From Gemmataceae bacterium (GTDB lineage: Bacteria; Planctomycetota; Planctomycetia; Gemmatales; Gemmataceae): a stretch of 64,000 nt of DNA. The position numbers and the translations under genes are program-made. The first letter of the stretch is position 1. Every line of letters begins with the position of its first letter. Shown one piece after another: positions 46,050-56,094 of this stretch. The stretch spans positions 124,001 through 188,000 of the forward strand of contig LR594584.1 in the NCBI GenBank assembly GCA_901538445.1, written 5' to 3'. The notes under the pieces are model-generated. The model was not told where the DNA came from. It saw only the letters and a list, made by a program, of their open reading frames with translations, and searched no databases.

Positions 46050-47069
46050 CGGCCCCCACCAGGTCCCCGATCGCCGCCCGCGCCGGCCGCGGCAACCCGT
46101 GCCCCGTGTGCGCGTCCCCCTCAAAGGGCTGCAGCCGCACGGCCGACGGCCTGCACCTGTGCCGCGGCGAACCCGGGCCGGGGTGGGCGCGGCTCACCCG
46201 CGAGCCCGACCCGGCGGGGTTCCACCACTTCCGCGCCGACGACGCGCCGCCCGAGCCGTGGCCCGAGCGGGCCGCCCGGTTCGCCGCGGCGATGACCGAC
46301 GACGCCCGCCGGGGGCCTGGCCCGGGAGCTCGGCCTGCCGGCCGACGCCCTGGCCGCGCTGCCCCTGCTCGGGCTCCTCCGGGAGCGCTCCCGCGTGTGC
46401 TGGACGTTCCCCGAGTGCGACGGGGCCGGGGCGGTGGTCGGCATCGTCCGCCGGTACGCCGGGCCTGGGAAGAACAAGTTCACGCTCCCGGGCAGCGCCC
46501 GCGGGCTGACCGTCCCCGCGGGGTGGCCCGGGGCCGGGCCGGTGCTCGTGCCCGAGGGCGCGTCCGACGTGCTCGCGCTGCACCTGTGCGGGGTGACCGC
46601 CGTCGGCCGCCCGTCGAACACCGGCGGGGCCGAGCACCTGGCCCGGCTGCTGGCGGGCCTCGACCCGGGCCGCCCGGTGTACGTGCTCGGGGAGAACGAC
46701 CCGAAGGGGGACGGCTCGTGGCCCGGCCGCGAGGGGGCCGAGGCCGTCGCGCCGCGGCTGGCCGCGGCGCTCGGGCGGCCGGTCCGCGTCGCGTTCCCGC
46801 CGGACGGGGCCAAGGACTGCCGGGAGTGGGTCCGGGGGCTGCTCGCCGACCAGGGCGAGTGCGAGGACCGGGAGCTCGTCGGCCGCCAGGTGCTCGGCCA
46901 CGTGGCGGCGACCGGGTGCGACGTGGCCCCGCCGGCGACGCTCCTCGACGCGGCCCCGGGCCGGCCGCGGCGGTCGGCCGAGGCCCTCATCGCCGCGGCC
47001 GAGCGGCACATCGAGACGATCAACGGGGCCCTGTGGGCGCTGGCGGCGACCGTGGCGGAACTCAGGCAG
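46046..47069 (+). pseudogene. DNA primase-like protein (zinc finger plus TOPRIM-like), frameshifted
   Basis: The first frame (from ATG 46046) has a zinc motif CPVCASPSKGC...LHLCRG. The continuation, in another frame from about 46310, has GLARELGLPADALAAL, then a TOPRIM-like part (GPVLVPEGASDVLAL, VYVLGENDPKGDGSWPGREGA, FPPDGAKDCREW) typical of phage primases. The two fit together if one G is removed from the run at 46311-46315. The 3' end is uncertain because sequence quality collapses after about 47070. A single-base error or a true mutation are both possible. Confidence 0.65.
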
Positions 47070-50000
47070 CAACACTGCTGCGATGCGGCTTCACGCATGG
47101 TCCGGCCCGAACCGGGAGATCGCATCTGTGCGAACCGCGGGCGGGGCGGTCGTCCAGCGCCGCGCCGGGGCGGGTCCGCTGTACCCTGCGCATCGGGCTA
47201 GCCAGAACGGGGAGACCGGGGGCCATGCGCGCCCGGGGGGCAGTCAGCGCGGGCGCTATGGAGCGCGGGGCCGAAGCGGTGGAGCGGTCCGCCGGGGTGC
47301 TTCGATCAGCTCTTGGGTCGGCGGTGGCGAGCCTGCCATCCAATCGAGTAAGACCTGGTCGGCGGCACCCGGTCCCCTCCCCCCGGGCCTCGGCAGCGGG
47401 CGACCTCGGCGGCAGATGCAACATTTGTCCAAAAACGGCGGTCGCCGATCTGCGGGCCGTCGCCGAGTACCCGCCCGGACGCGCCTGGGTGCGTTGAGTC
47501 GCGAGATAAACTCCTCGGCGAACCGCGCTGCTGCGGACCGGCGGCGCGAAAGGGCCAATGCCTCGGCGGGGCGGCGAAGTCTCGCTATCCGCGCACATGC
47601 GGTACCGGTGCGGACGTGGGGATCAGCCGCGAGAGCGACGCGGCGGCTATGAAAGCGGGAAGCCTCGCGCCGAGCCCTTTACCGCCTGCGGTGGTGTCCC
47701 TGAAGGGGTGGATCTCAGCCGTGGGTGGTTAGACACACCTCGTCCGGGGCCAGAGGGGCCCGGCGCACGCGCGGGACAGGACCGCCAGGGGGCTGGTACC
47801 CCGCGGGGGACACTGCCTGGGTCGCGCTCTTCACGCGCTGGGCCGGGCTGGCGGGGAACGGGGACAGATCAAACCCGCCGACCCTGAGAACGCGGCGACC
47901 GGGCCCCCTGGCTCACCGGCGCCGCGGTAGCAGGCGGTGAGCGGGGACGGCTGGACCGAATCGGTGGTGCCCGTCGGACTACGACCGACACCTCGGCTCA
48001 GGCGGGGAGCGGCCCGACCCCCCCGGCGTACTTGAGCACCCGGGGGACCGCCGGCCCCTGGTGCGAGCGGCGAACGTGTTCGCGCCCGAGGTGTCGGCAG
48101 GACGTGCGTGAAGCTCAACCGCGCGGCCCCCCAGGGAGACACGACATAGCCCCAGCGAGCGGTGAGGCCGCGTGGGGAGCACACGGGGAGCGGGCCAAGC
48201 AGGACCTTCGAGGTCGCTGGGCTCGCGATGGGCCGCGCCGGGCGGTCGGAGGTCACCCGATCGAACCGGCATGGCGCTGAAGGTTCGGAGTGAAAATGCG
48301 TGGACGGCACGCCGGGTGGGGGGCGAGCGCGAGACCGACGCGGCAGCGCGAGCGCGGGAACAGCATGAGCAAGCAGAGTGACGCGAAGGCAGTTCTAGAC
48401 CAGCCGCTCCAGGTTCCATTCGCCGGAAGCGGCGGTCGGAAAACCTCGAGCGGTCCTGCGGTGGCCTCGAGCAGCACGCTCGCATGAACGGTTCCCACGG
48501 GGCGGAATTCCCCGGTTAACCTTGGCACACGGGACAGGTCGCGACGAGCTGTTTGCTCGTAGCAGCGCCCGCACGACCCGGCAGCACGCGCACCTGCTTC
48601 TCGAGCCTCCGCGTGACTTCTGTATGACAGGGTCAGCCGGTGGGGAGGTCGAGGGCGGAGCGATGGGCGCGAAGAATGAGAGTCAGCCCAACGTCGCCGA
48701 CGGAAGTGCCTGGCGCGGTTGGAGGTCAGCGCAAGCGAACAGCCCGTACCCCCGCCCTCGCTCGGGAATAAGTAGCGATGGCGCGCGGGGAAACGAGGTA
48801 CGACCACGAGGGCCCGGGCCCCCGCCCCCGAAGTCAGCTCGGACGGGGCCTGGCCCAGGCCGGCGCCGCCCGACACAAGGTCGCGCGAGTGGCCGTCGAC
48901 CTGGCTGTCGAAGTTCCTGGCCGGCGGCCGCCCGCTCGCGTGTCCGACGTGCGCGACGAGGCGGACCGCAAGGGATCGCCGGCCGGGCATCCCTCTACAA
49001 GGCCAAAGGGCCTGCCAACTGGCAGGACTGCGAGTCGGGCGGCGGAAGGGCTGGGCGCTCGCCGGGGACGAGCCAGGCGGAGTCCCGGACTGACGTTTTT
49101 GTCACGGTTCGAGAAACTCTAGGTTCCTCGACAGCGGCGGTACAAACACGAACGCCGCGGATCGCACAGGCAATGTTCGGGGCCACGGGGGGATGCGCTG
49201 GAGAGCTGGCGACAGTGTGGCGGAGGAGGGTTCGCCCCGCCGTGCTGCACGGCGGCCCAGTTGGAGCTGCTCCCGAGGTCGAGCGACCCTCGCAGGAGGG
49301 CCTTCCGCGCCGCACGGCGCGATGCAGCACGCAAAACTTGGTGCGCGATCTTCCCCACGCCGACTCGTTTATAGAGCGCCACACAACTCGGGCTTGAACG
49401 CGGGGCGGGGAATTCGGGTTTTCGACCGGGGTTTCCAGTGTCAGTCCAATTCCCGCGAAACACCACCGCGGGGGGACGGCGACACGTGGCGGCGCGCCCC
49501 GCGCCCAGACCCTGACGGCCACGGACGCGCGTGTCACCCGGTTTTCTGGCTCGAGACAACTGACTACCCACGGAACCGCTTCAACGTCCGGGCGCGGTAA
49601 GAACGGGCGGGGCACTCCATACCCTGCGGCCGTGGCCCGGGCGAGGGCCACGCGGTGGTCGCGCACCATCCGAGGCGGCATACGCGAACTGTGCGCCGCC
49701 ACCCGCCCGCTGCGCGATTCAAGCGCGAACATGTGGCGTGCACTAGCAGCGAACCCACGGGATCAGTCGGTCGTGGGCGCACGATGGGCCGTGCGGAAGG
49801 ACCCAGCCCCACAGGGGCTTCGTGCCGCGGCCTGTTGGGGCGCGCAGACGGTCGCGGTCCTGCTTTTTGAAAAAGCGGGGCCTAGCGGCGCGCCTCGCGG
49901 TACGAGAGCCGCCCGACACACAACGCGGCCGTCCTTGCGCCAGGTAACGCGTCTGGCGTCCGTCACCTCATCGCGTAGCCCTCGGCCGCTCAGCTCGTTG

Positions 50001-52800
50001 CGGGCACCGCCGGAAGCCTTCGCGCGTCTCGCGCGAGCGCAGCGGCTCCGACCACGACCGCGTCGTGGTCTGCAGCGACCTAAGCTCGCGCGGGAGATCG
50101 GCCGTACCGGACGATCCTGGAGCGCGAGCGTGGGCTACCGTCGGAGAGACACACGCCTCCCGACGTGTGCCGGCGGCCGGGCCTCCACAGTAGACCACCA
50201 CCGTTTCCGGAGAGCGCGCGGACGGAACCTGAAGCATATATTGCCGCCGGGGCCCTACGTGATACCCTAGCATTCTCGAACACGTACCTGGCCTAGGTGC
50301 CCACCTCAGATCAGTCTCGGAACCTCAACGCTGGCGTGCCCCCCGGAGTTGCGTCCGCTCACAGCCCACGACGGCCGAGGCGTTGCGCTCCCGGTGGGTG
50401 CCCTGGGCTTCGACAGGGTCTTGCGAGAACGTCGCCACCCGGAGCGCGAGTTCATGCCCGTGTGCCAAGGAATCGCGCACCGGCCCGCGTACCCGAGAGA
50501 AAAGCGCAAGAGCCTCTGCGGCCGGGTACTCCCCGTCGTCGTGGCTCGTGCAGGCCCGACGGCCGCTGCGCAATCCGCCACCGGGTAGACGTGGACGCCG
50601 TACCTTCGTAGGGCGGGTGGCCCGGGCCAGTTGCGGCATGTGGCCGACGTACGGAAGACACGGCGGTCCTGCGTCGGCTCCGCGTCGACCCCGGGTGGGC
50701 GGTGGGTGCTGAGCGAAGCCGGCGGCGCGATCCGCCTCCCCGGCGCCCGGCGCGGCGTCCTTGCGGACCAGGGAGAATCGCCCGGCGAACGCCAAGACTC
50801 CACAGGAAGGCTCGGGAGCTCGTACGTTGTCGACGACTGGCCCGGCTTGATGGGCGACGTCCGCCGTGGGACGGGCGCTCCGCACGAGTGGCCGAACGCT
50901 TCGAGCACACCGCGCGGTGCGCGTCCGCCGGCCTGGGTCGCGCGACCACGACACACGGGATGCACGGCACGCGCGCCACGGCCGGGGGCCTTGACAGCTC
51001 GGCGGCGAACGCGGGGTGGCCGCGGGATGTCTGGGGGCCGGGCCGGCGCGTCGCGGGTGCCGCGCATGCGGACGATTCCTGGGTGCGAGGCTGCGGGCGA
51101 ACGACTCGCATCCGTGCTCGACACAGCTCTGCTCGACACCTCGTAAGAAAGCTCAACGTCCGCGCCAAGCGGCAAGCGAGAACCGAGGGCTCGGAGCCCG
51201 ATGCCCGCAGAACGCGCGCATCCCGTGGCGAACACAGAGGGCGACTCGCAACACTTGCGCCTCCACGATCGCCGCGTTGGAGCGCCTCGGCGTCGGGACC
51301 GAACTCACGGTCGCCGCACCCGCCCAAGGCCTCGCTGGCGCACCGCTGGCGGAACAACGGTGGCAATTCGAGGTCGCGACCGCCTAGCCGCACGCTCTGC
51401 GACCGTTCGGCGTCGCACGAACGAGCCTGGTGCAAACGCGCCAAGGCCTCGAAGGTCTCCGAGCGGGCCGAGCTCCCTTCGGATGACAACTCAAGCACAC
51501 GACACGCCCGACGGGCCGGTTCGGAGATACGCGGCGTGAGAGAGGAGACGGGACCTTGAACCGCCTGTTTCGCACCGACCTTACGAGCAACCCGTATTTA
51601 TCGGACGGGCCTTCACTCGATGATTCGGCTGCGGGAGCCGACGTGGTTGGCGGCGGCTCGTGCGTGCGGAGCGAGGAGAACGCCATCAGCGACCGCAAGG
51701 TTGACGAGTCACCAGAACGAGTAGATTTCCGACCGGAGCTAACGGCACCTCGAGCGCGTAGCCCAGCGAGGCTCTCCTGGTAAACAACGTTCAACGCGAG
51801 TTGTAGGCCCGCGGCGGTCCCGGTCCCCTCGCGGAGCGTTACCATTCGTCGGCCTCGGCGTCAGCCTCGCGGTGTGGTGCCGTGCTGCCCTGGCCGCTTT
51901 CTTCCATCACCGAATCGCCTGTCGACCGTGAGGACTTTGGCCGCCCCGGCTTCACCCATCGATGGTCATTGCCACGTCCCGTCGCGCACCCAAACACGGC
52001 TGAGCGGCCGGTACCGGGCCGACCCGTCGTTGTACTGGGGCCGATCGGTCCGGTGCACTCCGAACACGAAATCGGGCGTGGACGAAGAACGTCAGGGCCG
52101 AGTGCATCGACGGCGTCCCTGCCGGTGCCGCATCAGTAGCGATCAGCCCGGTGCTCTCCTCCGGGAGGTTGACCAGGGCGGCCGCCCCTCGCCGAGGTCT
52201 CACCCGGGCCGCGGCGACCCATCGCGATCGCCGCTCATGCTCTGCACCGGCCGGACCGTGACTCGACGTCATCGTGACCGGTTCTCATGCCGCCTCCAGG
52301 TTGTATCCTCGCCGCGCCCGCCGGTCCACACCGCAGCACGGCGGCCGCGCTCAGCTCCTCGACCTGTCGCCCCCGGGCCGAGCGCCTCCGGGCCTCCACG
52401 GACCGCCTCACCTGGGCCCACGATCGCCTCCGGGGCGGTGTCCTCCGTCACCTCCATCCCCCGCTGCCACACCCGTCCACGGGAGCCTCGGCACATTTGA
52501 GGGCCATGGGCCCTCGACAGCTGTCGAACCGGTTCATGTGAGTCTCCGGTCAATCGCAGTGTGGTTCCCCTCGGCTGAGCCCCACGCCCCTTCAGGTCGG
52601 CGAACACACGGCAGTTGAGCACCGCCCGGACTTGTCCGCCGGCACCTCCAGGACCTGCTCGAGGCGCCAGGCTCGAGGCCCCTTCGCCGCCAGGTGCAGC
52701 CGACGAGCCTCCGGGCTGGCGGAGACCGGGGAGTCGACCGCCACCGGGGGCAGGGCGGCCGGCTCGGCCGGCTCGACCCGCGGCGGGCGTCGCCCCCGCT
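47070..52800. other. Degenerate region: two insertion-rich copies of neighbouring prophage genes
   Basis: No coherent gene survives in 5.7 kb. The plus strand of the left part matches the minus strand of the 55.9-57.1 kb region: near 47685 (to about 57030), 48105 (56795), 48365-48430 (56640-56585), 48735 (56430), 48935-49080 (56240-56100) and 49150-49300 (56020-55900). The right part is an inverted copy of 57.2-59.1 kb: 50300-50600 (59120-58940), 51650-51780 (58380-58255), 52280-52540 (57720-57455), 52600-52740 (57385-57240). Differences are mostly one-base insertions and deletions, so every frame is destroyed. This looks like unpolished long-read sequence rather than evolved DNA. Confidence 0.75.
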
Positions 52801-52849
52801 CACCCGCTGGACCGCCGCACCCGGTCCCCGACCACCTTCACCTCTCGAT

Positions 52850-53133
52850 ATCTTGATCTCCTTCGGCGGCGGGGGCGGGGGCGGGGACTGCGACGCGATG
52901 AACCCCATGACGAACTTCACCGCGGCCGGGTCACCGCCCTTTGCCAGCTCGACCTGCTTCTGCACGATCTCCGCGACGTCCTGCTCGGCGAGCGCCTTCT
53001 TCGCCGCCTCCTTGAGCTGCGCGGCCCACGCCCCCGGGCCGGCGGGGGCCGGCGTGGCCTCCCGGGCCCGGTCGAGTGTCAGCGCCGTGTACGGCCGCTT
53101 CGCGGCCCCGTTCGCCCCGTTGCTGTGATCCAC
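52850..53133 (-). CDS. Prophage protein, 3' end lost in the degenerate region
   Basis: Begins with GTG (GGGAGA upstream) as MDHSNGANGAAKRPYTALTL. A helical segment follows (LKEAAKKALAEQDVAEIVQK, VKFVMGFIASQ) and then a Pro run (PPPPPPPKEIKISRGE). It may be a small DNA- or packaging-related protein. The stop cannot be placed because the sequence becomes unreliable beyond about 52850. It overlaps the 3' end of the upstream gene's frame by about 200 bases, which also hints at an indel. Confidence 0.5.
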
Positions 53134-53908
53134 GGATCGTCTCCCTGGCGGTGATGGCGGCCGGCGTGAGGACGAAGACGCTGGGGAGCCGGCCGACCCC
53201 CTGACGCCTGCCGTTGCCCGGCCCGACGGACCGGTGCGTCTGGACGACGAGGCCCCGGGCCACGAGGAGCCCGGTGTAGGTGCCGTGCCCCCGCATCAGC
53301 CGGCTGCCCCGTGACCCGTGGAGCAGCTTGAGCGACCCGTTGGATCCGATCACGTCGGTCGGCATCCCGATGGCCCGCGCCAGGTCGAGCTTCGTCTGCG
53401 GGCCGTGCTCGGCCAGGACGTTGAGGATCTGCACCGCACGCGGCGGGAGGTCCTCGGGCCAGCCGCACTCCCGCGCGTACCGGCGGAACGAGACCGAGCG
53501 CAGGTCGCCGCCGTGGCGGATGCCGAGTGTCTTCCGCTGGGACTCGATCGCCCGGCGCCGGCCCTCCGCCAGTGCCCGATCGTTGACCGGTAGGCCGAGC
53601 TTCTCCTTGCGGATGTGGGAGACGCTCCGCCGGAACTCGGGGCGGCCCAGCCGCCGCGCGATCGCCGCGTCGCTGTGCCCCTCGGCGTGGAGCGCCCGCA
53701 CCTGGTCGAGGACCTCTTGCGGGAACTCGCTGGGGTGCCGCCACTTCCTGGTGCCGTGCAGGCCCAGTGTCTTGGCGTGCTGGTAGATCGCCGCGATCGG
53801 CCGCTTCAGCCGCGCGACCAGTTCGGCGACGGGGGCGGTCGCGTACAACTCGCGGAGGAGTCGCTTCTCCTCGGGGGTCCACCGCGGGTACTCGTGGGGC
53901 AGCGGCAC
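52931..53908 (-). CDS. Prophage DNA-binding protein with Myb/SANT-like and winged-helix modules
   Basis: The 325-residue frame from GTG 53908 starts with a Myb/SANT-like domain (PRWTPEEKRLLRELYAT, about residues 8-50). A second HTH (LHAEGHSDAAIARRLGR) and a MarR-like winged helix (RAVQILNVLAEHG, LARAIGM) follow. It is probably a transcription factor. The last 65 residues, after TPAAITARETIRG, are low-complexity and overlap another likely gene, so the true end may be near 53130 and the extension due to an indel. Confidence 0.6.
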   Translation of the reverse strand: MPLPHEYPRWTPEEKRLLRELYATAPVAELVARLKRPIAAIYQHAKTLGLHGTRKWRHPSEFPQEVLDQVRALHAEGHSDAAIARRLGRPEFRRSVSHIRKEKLGLPVNDRALAEGRRRAIESQRKTLGIRHGGDLRSVSFRRYARECGWPEDLPPRAVQILNVLAEHGPQTKLDLARAIGMPTDVIGSNGSLKLLHGSRGSRLMRGHGTYTGLLVARGLVVQTHRSVGPGNGRRQGVGRLPSVFVLTPAAITARETIRGSQQRGERGREAAVHGADTRPGPGGHAGPRRPGGVGRAAQGGGEEGARRAGRRGDRAEAGRAGKGR

Positions 53909-53909
53909 G

Positions 53910-54575
53910 TCACGCGCCCTCCACGGGGGCCAGGACCACCCACGCCGTCAGTCGCCCGGTCTCCTGGACCGTGACGACGGACCGCGACCGCTGCACCACC
54001 TCCAGCGGCACGGGCTCGCCGGCCACGTCCCGGTAGCCGGACGGCGACCCGAACGTGCCCACGTACCGCACCAGCACGCTCCCCGCGGGGACGCGCCCGG
54101 CCCGGTCCCACTCGCCGAACAGGTCCGGCATCGACCCCGGCGGCACCGTCAGGCAGCGGGGCAGCGGCTCGCCCTTCGGACGGGTGCGAGGCGGCGGCGT
54201 GGTCTCGTCGAAGTCGTCGGGCTTGGGCGCGGGTGCCGGTGCGGGAGGTGGCGGCGCTGATGGGGCGGGCGGCTCGGCGGCCTTCACCGCGGCCGTGACC
54301 TGGGCCCCGACGTTCAGGTGTCGCTCGACCGCGTCGCTCGCCGGGATCGCCAACTCGGGCGTCACGCCGGGAACGGAGCGGATCGCCCCGTACAGCCGGG
54401 CCTCCGGCGAGTTCGCCTTGCTCTGCTTCGCGACCCGCTTGTCCAGGTCGGCCAGCGTCACGCACCCCGCCGCGGCGAGGAGGTCGGCGGCTTGGGCGGG
54501 GAAACCGTCGACGGCGCGGATCGCGAGAGTGCCCAGCGGCTTGCAGACGAGCGGGCCGGTCCTGGTGCGGCTCAT
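53910..54575 (-). CDS. Prophage protein with helix-hairpin-like N-terminus and Pro-rich linker
   Basis: A 221-residue protein. The N-terminal part (PAQAADLLAAAGCVTLADLD) resembles a helix-hairpin-helix-type segment. An Ala/Pro linker (APPPPAPAPAPKP) leads to a beta-rich C-terminal domain. It overlaps the upstream gene by ATGA and ends just before the GTG of the next. Function is unknown. Confidence 0.6.
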   Translation of the reverse strand: MSRTRTGPLVCKPLGTLAIRAVDGFPAQAADLLAAAGCVTLADLDKRVAKQSKANSPEARLYGAIRSVPGVTPELAIPASDAVERHLNVGAQVTAAVKAAEPPAPSAPPPPAPAPAPKPDDFDETTPPPRTRPKGEPLPRCLTVPPGSMPDLFGEWDRAGRVPAGSVLVRYVGTFGSPSGYRDVAGEPVPLEVVQRSRSVVTVQETGRLTAWVVLAPVEGA

Positions 54576-54985
54576 GGGGCCACCTTGCCCTTCCTGCCCT
54601 TCTTCTGAGTGGGCGCGAGGGAGGGCTCGACGGCGTTCGCCTCCGGGCCCAGCGGGAGCGTGAGTTGGTCTGGGTTCCCGGCGCTGTGGGCCGCGAACAA
54701 GCCCGTGGCGGTGTCGGCCTCCTTCTCGACGTACCCGGTGGTGACCTTGGTCCGGCCGCCGGGGAGAACGGCCCGGGCCGCGAACGTCGCGACGAACCGG
54801 CCCGTCGGGCGGCGCTTGATCCCGACCTCGACCACGACCTTCCGGGCTTGGCCGTCGGCCCCGAACCGGTCCAGGTCGGCCAGGCACCGCTCGATTGCCA
54901 GGTTCACCGCGTCCGCGGCCTGGCCGTCGGCGAGTTGGTCGATCGAGGCGAATGTGAGCCTCGTGAGGTGCGTTCTGCCGGGCAT
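54572..54985 (-). CDS. Prophage protein of unknown function
   Basis: A 137-residue protein with a predicted helix-beta-beta layout (NLAIERCLADLDRFG, KVVVEVGIKRRPTGRFVATF) and a Lys-rich tail (TQKKGRKGKVAP). No family is recognised. It is translationally coupled to the downstream gene. Confidence 0.6.
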   Translation of the reverse strand: MPGRTHLTRLTFASIDQLADGQAADAVNLAIERCLADLDRFGADGQARKVVVEVGIKRRPTGRFVATFAARAVLPGGRTKVTTGYVEKEADTATGLFAAHSAGNPDQLTLPLGPEANAVEPSLAPTQKKGRKGKVAP

Positions 54986-54989
54986 CGGG

Positions 54990-55886
54990 TCACTCCTTTC
55001 GGTTGGCGGGACGTTGAGCGTCTTCGAGGTCGAGGCACTTCAGACAGATCGAGCACCAGTCGGTGATCGCCGCGCCGCACCGGCACCGGTTCGCCGGGCC
55101 GCGGCGCGGGAAGTGGTCGCGGACCCAGCCGGCGAGGCACCGCGCGTGCTCGGCCCCGAGGGCCTCCGCGTCGCCCATCAGCGCGACCACCGACCCGACC
55201 CGTTGTTCGGGCGGGATCTCGGCCAGGGCCGCGCGGGCCGCGGTCGGCGGGTCACCGCACCCCGGGCACCGGCCGGCCGCGTCGTACTCGCACCCGCACT
55301 GCCGGCACGCCCACGGGGCGAGCGGCTCGGGCGCCACGAGCCACGACGACGGGGCCGCCCGCAGCTCGGCCTCCTCCTGGTCGCGGTCGGCCCGCTCCAG
55401 CTTCAGCAGCACCCGGGCGCACGCCTCGGCGTCGGCGGCAGCGTCGTGGTGGTTCTCGAACGGGACCTTGAGCCGGCGGCACACGTCGGGGAGCTTGTTC
55501 GACGTCCCCCTGGTCGGCCACCGCTCCCGCGCGAGCTTCATCGTGCAGACCCACGGGACGGGCGGGACCGCGACCCCGGCGGCCGCGCAGCACGCCGCGA
55601 GGACGCCCTTGTCGAAGGAGGCGTTGTGGGCCGCCAGCCGCGTGGCCCCGTTCAGCAGGACCGCGACCTCGGGCCACACGCCGGCGAACGGGGGCCGGTC
55701 CTTGACCATCGCCCACGAGATCCCGTGGATCGCCTCGCACATGTGGTTCATCCCCCGCGGCGGGCGGCACAGCCGCGCCTCGACCCGGACCACCCGCGTG
55801 CCCTCGACCCGGGCCACGCCGATGGCGCACGCGCTGTCCTTCGCGGTGTCGGCCGTCTCGAAGTCGATCGCGCACCAGGTGCTCAT
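54990..55886 (-). CDS. DEDDh 3'-5' exonuclease (DnaQ-like) with zinc-ribbon tail
   Basis: The 298-residue protein starts with exonuclease motif I (AIDFETADT, Asp8 and Glu10). Motif II is AAHNASFDKGVL, and motif III is in HHDAAADAEACARVL (His and Asp). These give the DEDDh set for two-metal 3'-5' exonuclease action, as in DnaQ. The C-terminal 120 residues carry Cys pairs (CRQCGCEYDAAGRCPGCG and CRCGAAITDWCSICLKC), a zinc ribbon not usual for DnaQ. The ATG overlaps the stop of the small upstream gene. Confidence 0.88.
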   Translation of the reverse strand: MSTWCAIDFETADTAKDSACAIGVARVEGTRVVRVEARLCRPPRGMNHMCEAIHGISWAMVKDRPPFAGVWPEVAVLLNGATRLAAHNASFDKGVLAACCAAAGVAVPPVPWVCTMKLARERWPTRGTSNKLPDVCRRLKVPFENHHDAAADAEACARVLLKLERADRDQEEAELRAAPSSWLVAPEPLAPWACRQCGCEYDAAGRCPGCGDPPTAARAALAEIPPEQRVGSVVALMGDAEALGAEHARCLAGWVRDHFPRRGPANRCRCGAAITDWCSICLKCLDLEDAQRPANRKE

Positions 55887-55999
55887 CGGGCCGCGGCCCT
55901 CCCGGCGAGGGTCAGCTCGACCTCGGCGAGCAGCTCCAACTGGGCCGCCGTGAGCACCGGGGCGAACCCCTCCCGCCACACCTGTCGCCAGCTCTCCAT
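55883..55999 (-). CDS. Very small prophage protein
   Basis: A 38-residue frame starting MESWRQVWREGFAPVLTAAQ and ending in a Leu/Ala-rich helix (LELLAEVELTLAGRAAAR). It has a strong GGGGAG site and an ATGA overlap with the exonuclease. An amphipathic helix is likely. It lies just downstream of the 44-base palindrome. Confidence 0.5.
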   Translation of the reverse strand: MESWRQVWREGFAPVLTAAQLELLAEVELTLAGRAAAR

Positions 56000-56049
56000 G
56001 ACGCTCCCCCCGTGGCCCCGAAATTGCCTTGTGCGTCGCGGGTTTCGTG

Positions 56050-56093
56050 TTTGTCACGGTGTCGAGAACCTAGGTTCTCGACACCGTGACAAA
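56050..56093. repeat. 44-base perfect palindrome
   Basis: Arms 56050-56071 and 56072-56093 are exactly complementary with no loop; the right arm contains GGTTCTCGACACCGTGAC. It begins one base after the stop of the ATPase gene and precedes the 38-residue gene. As RNA it would form a long hairpin without a T-run; as DNA it could extrude a cruciform. Confidence 0.85.
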
Positions 56094-56094
56094 C

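Noticed and set aside
47070-52800. Novel gene cluster suggested by open frames of 100-350 codons on both strands
   Set aside because: Recognisable but frameshifted pieces of the neighbouring ATPase, ThyX and small prophage genes appear throughout, so these frames are by-products of a corrupted duplicate.
47070-52800. Diversity-generating retroelement or naturally mutating repeat
   Set aside because: No reverse transcriptase or template/variable repeat pair was seen, and the differences are indels everywhere, not adenine-specific substitutions in one repeat.
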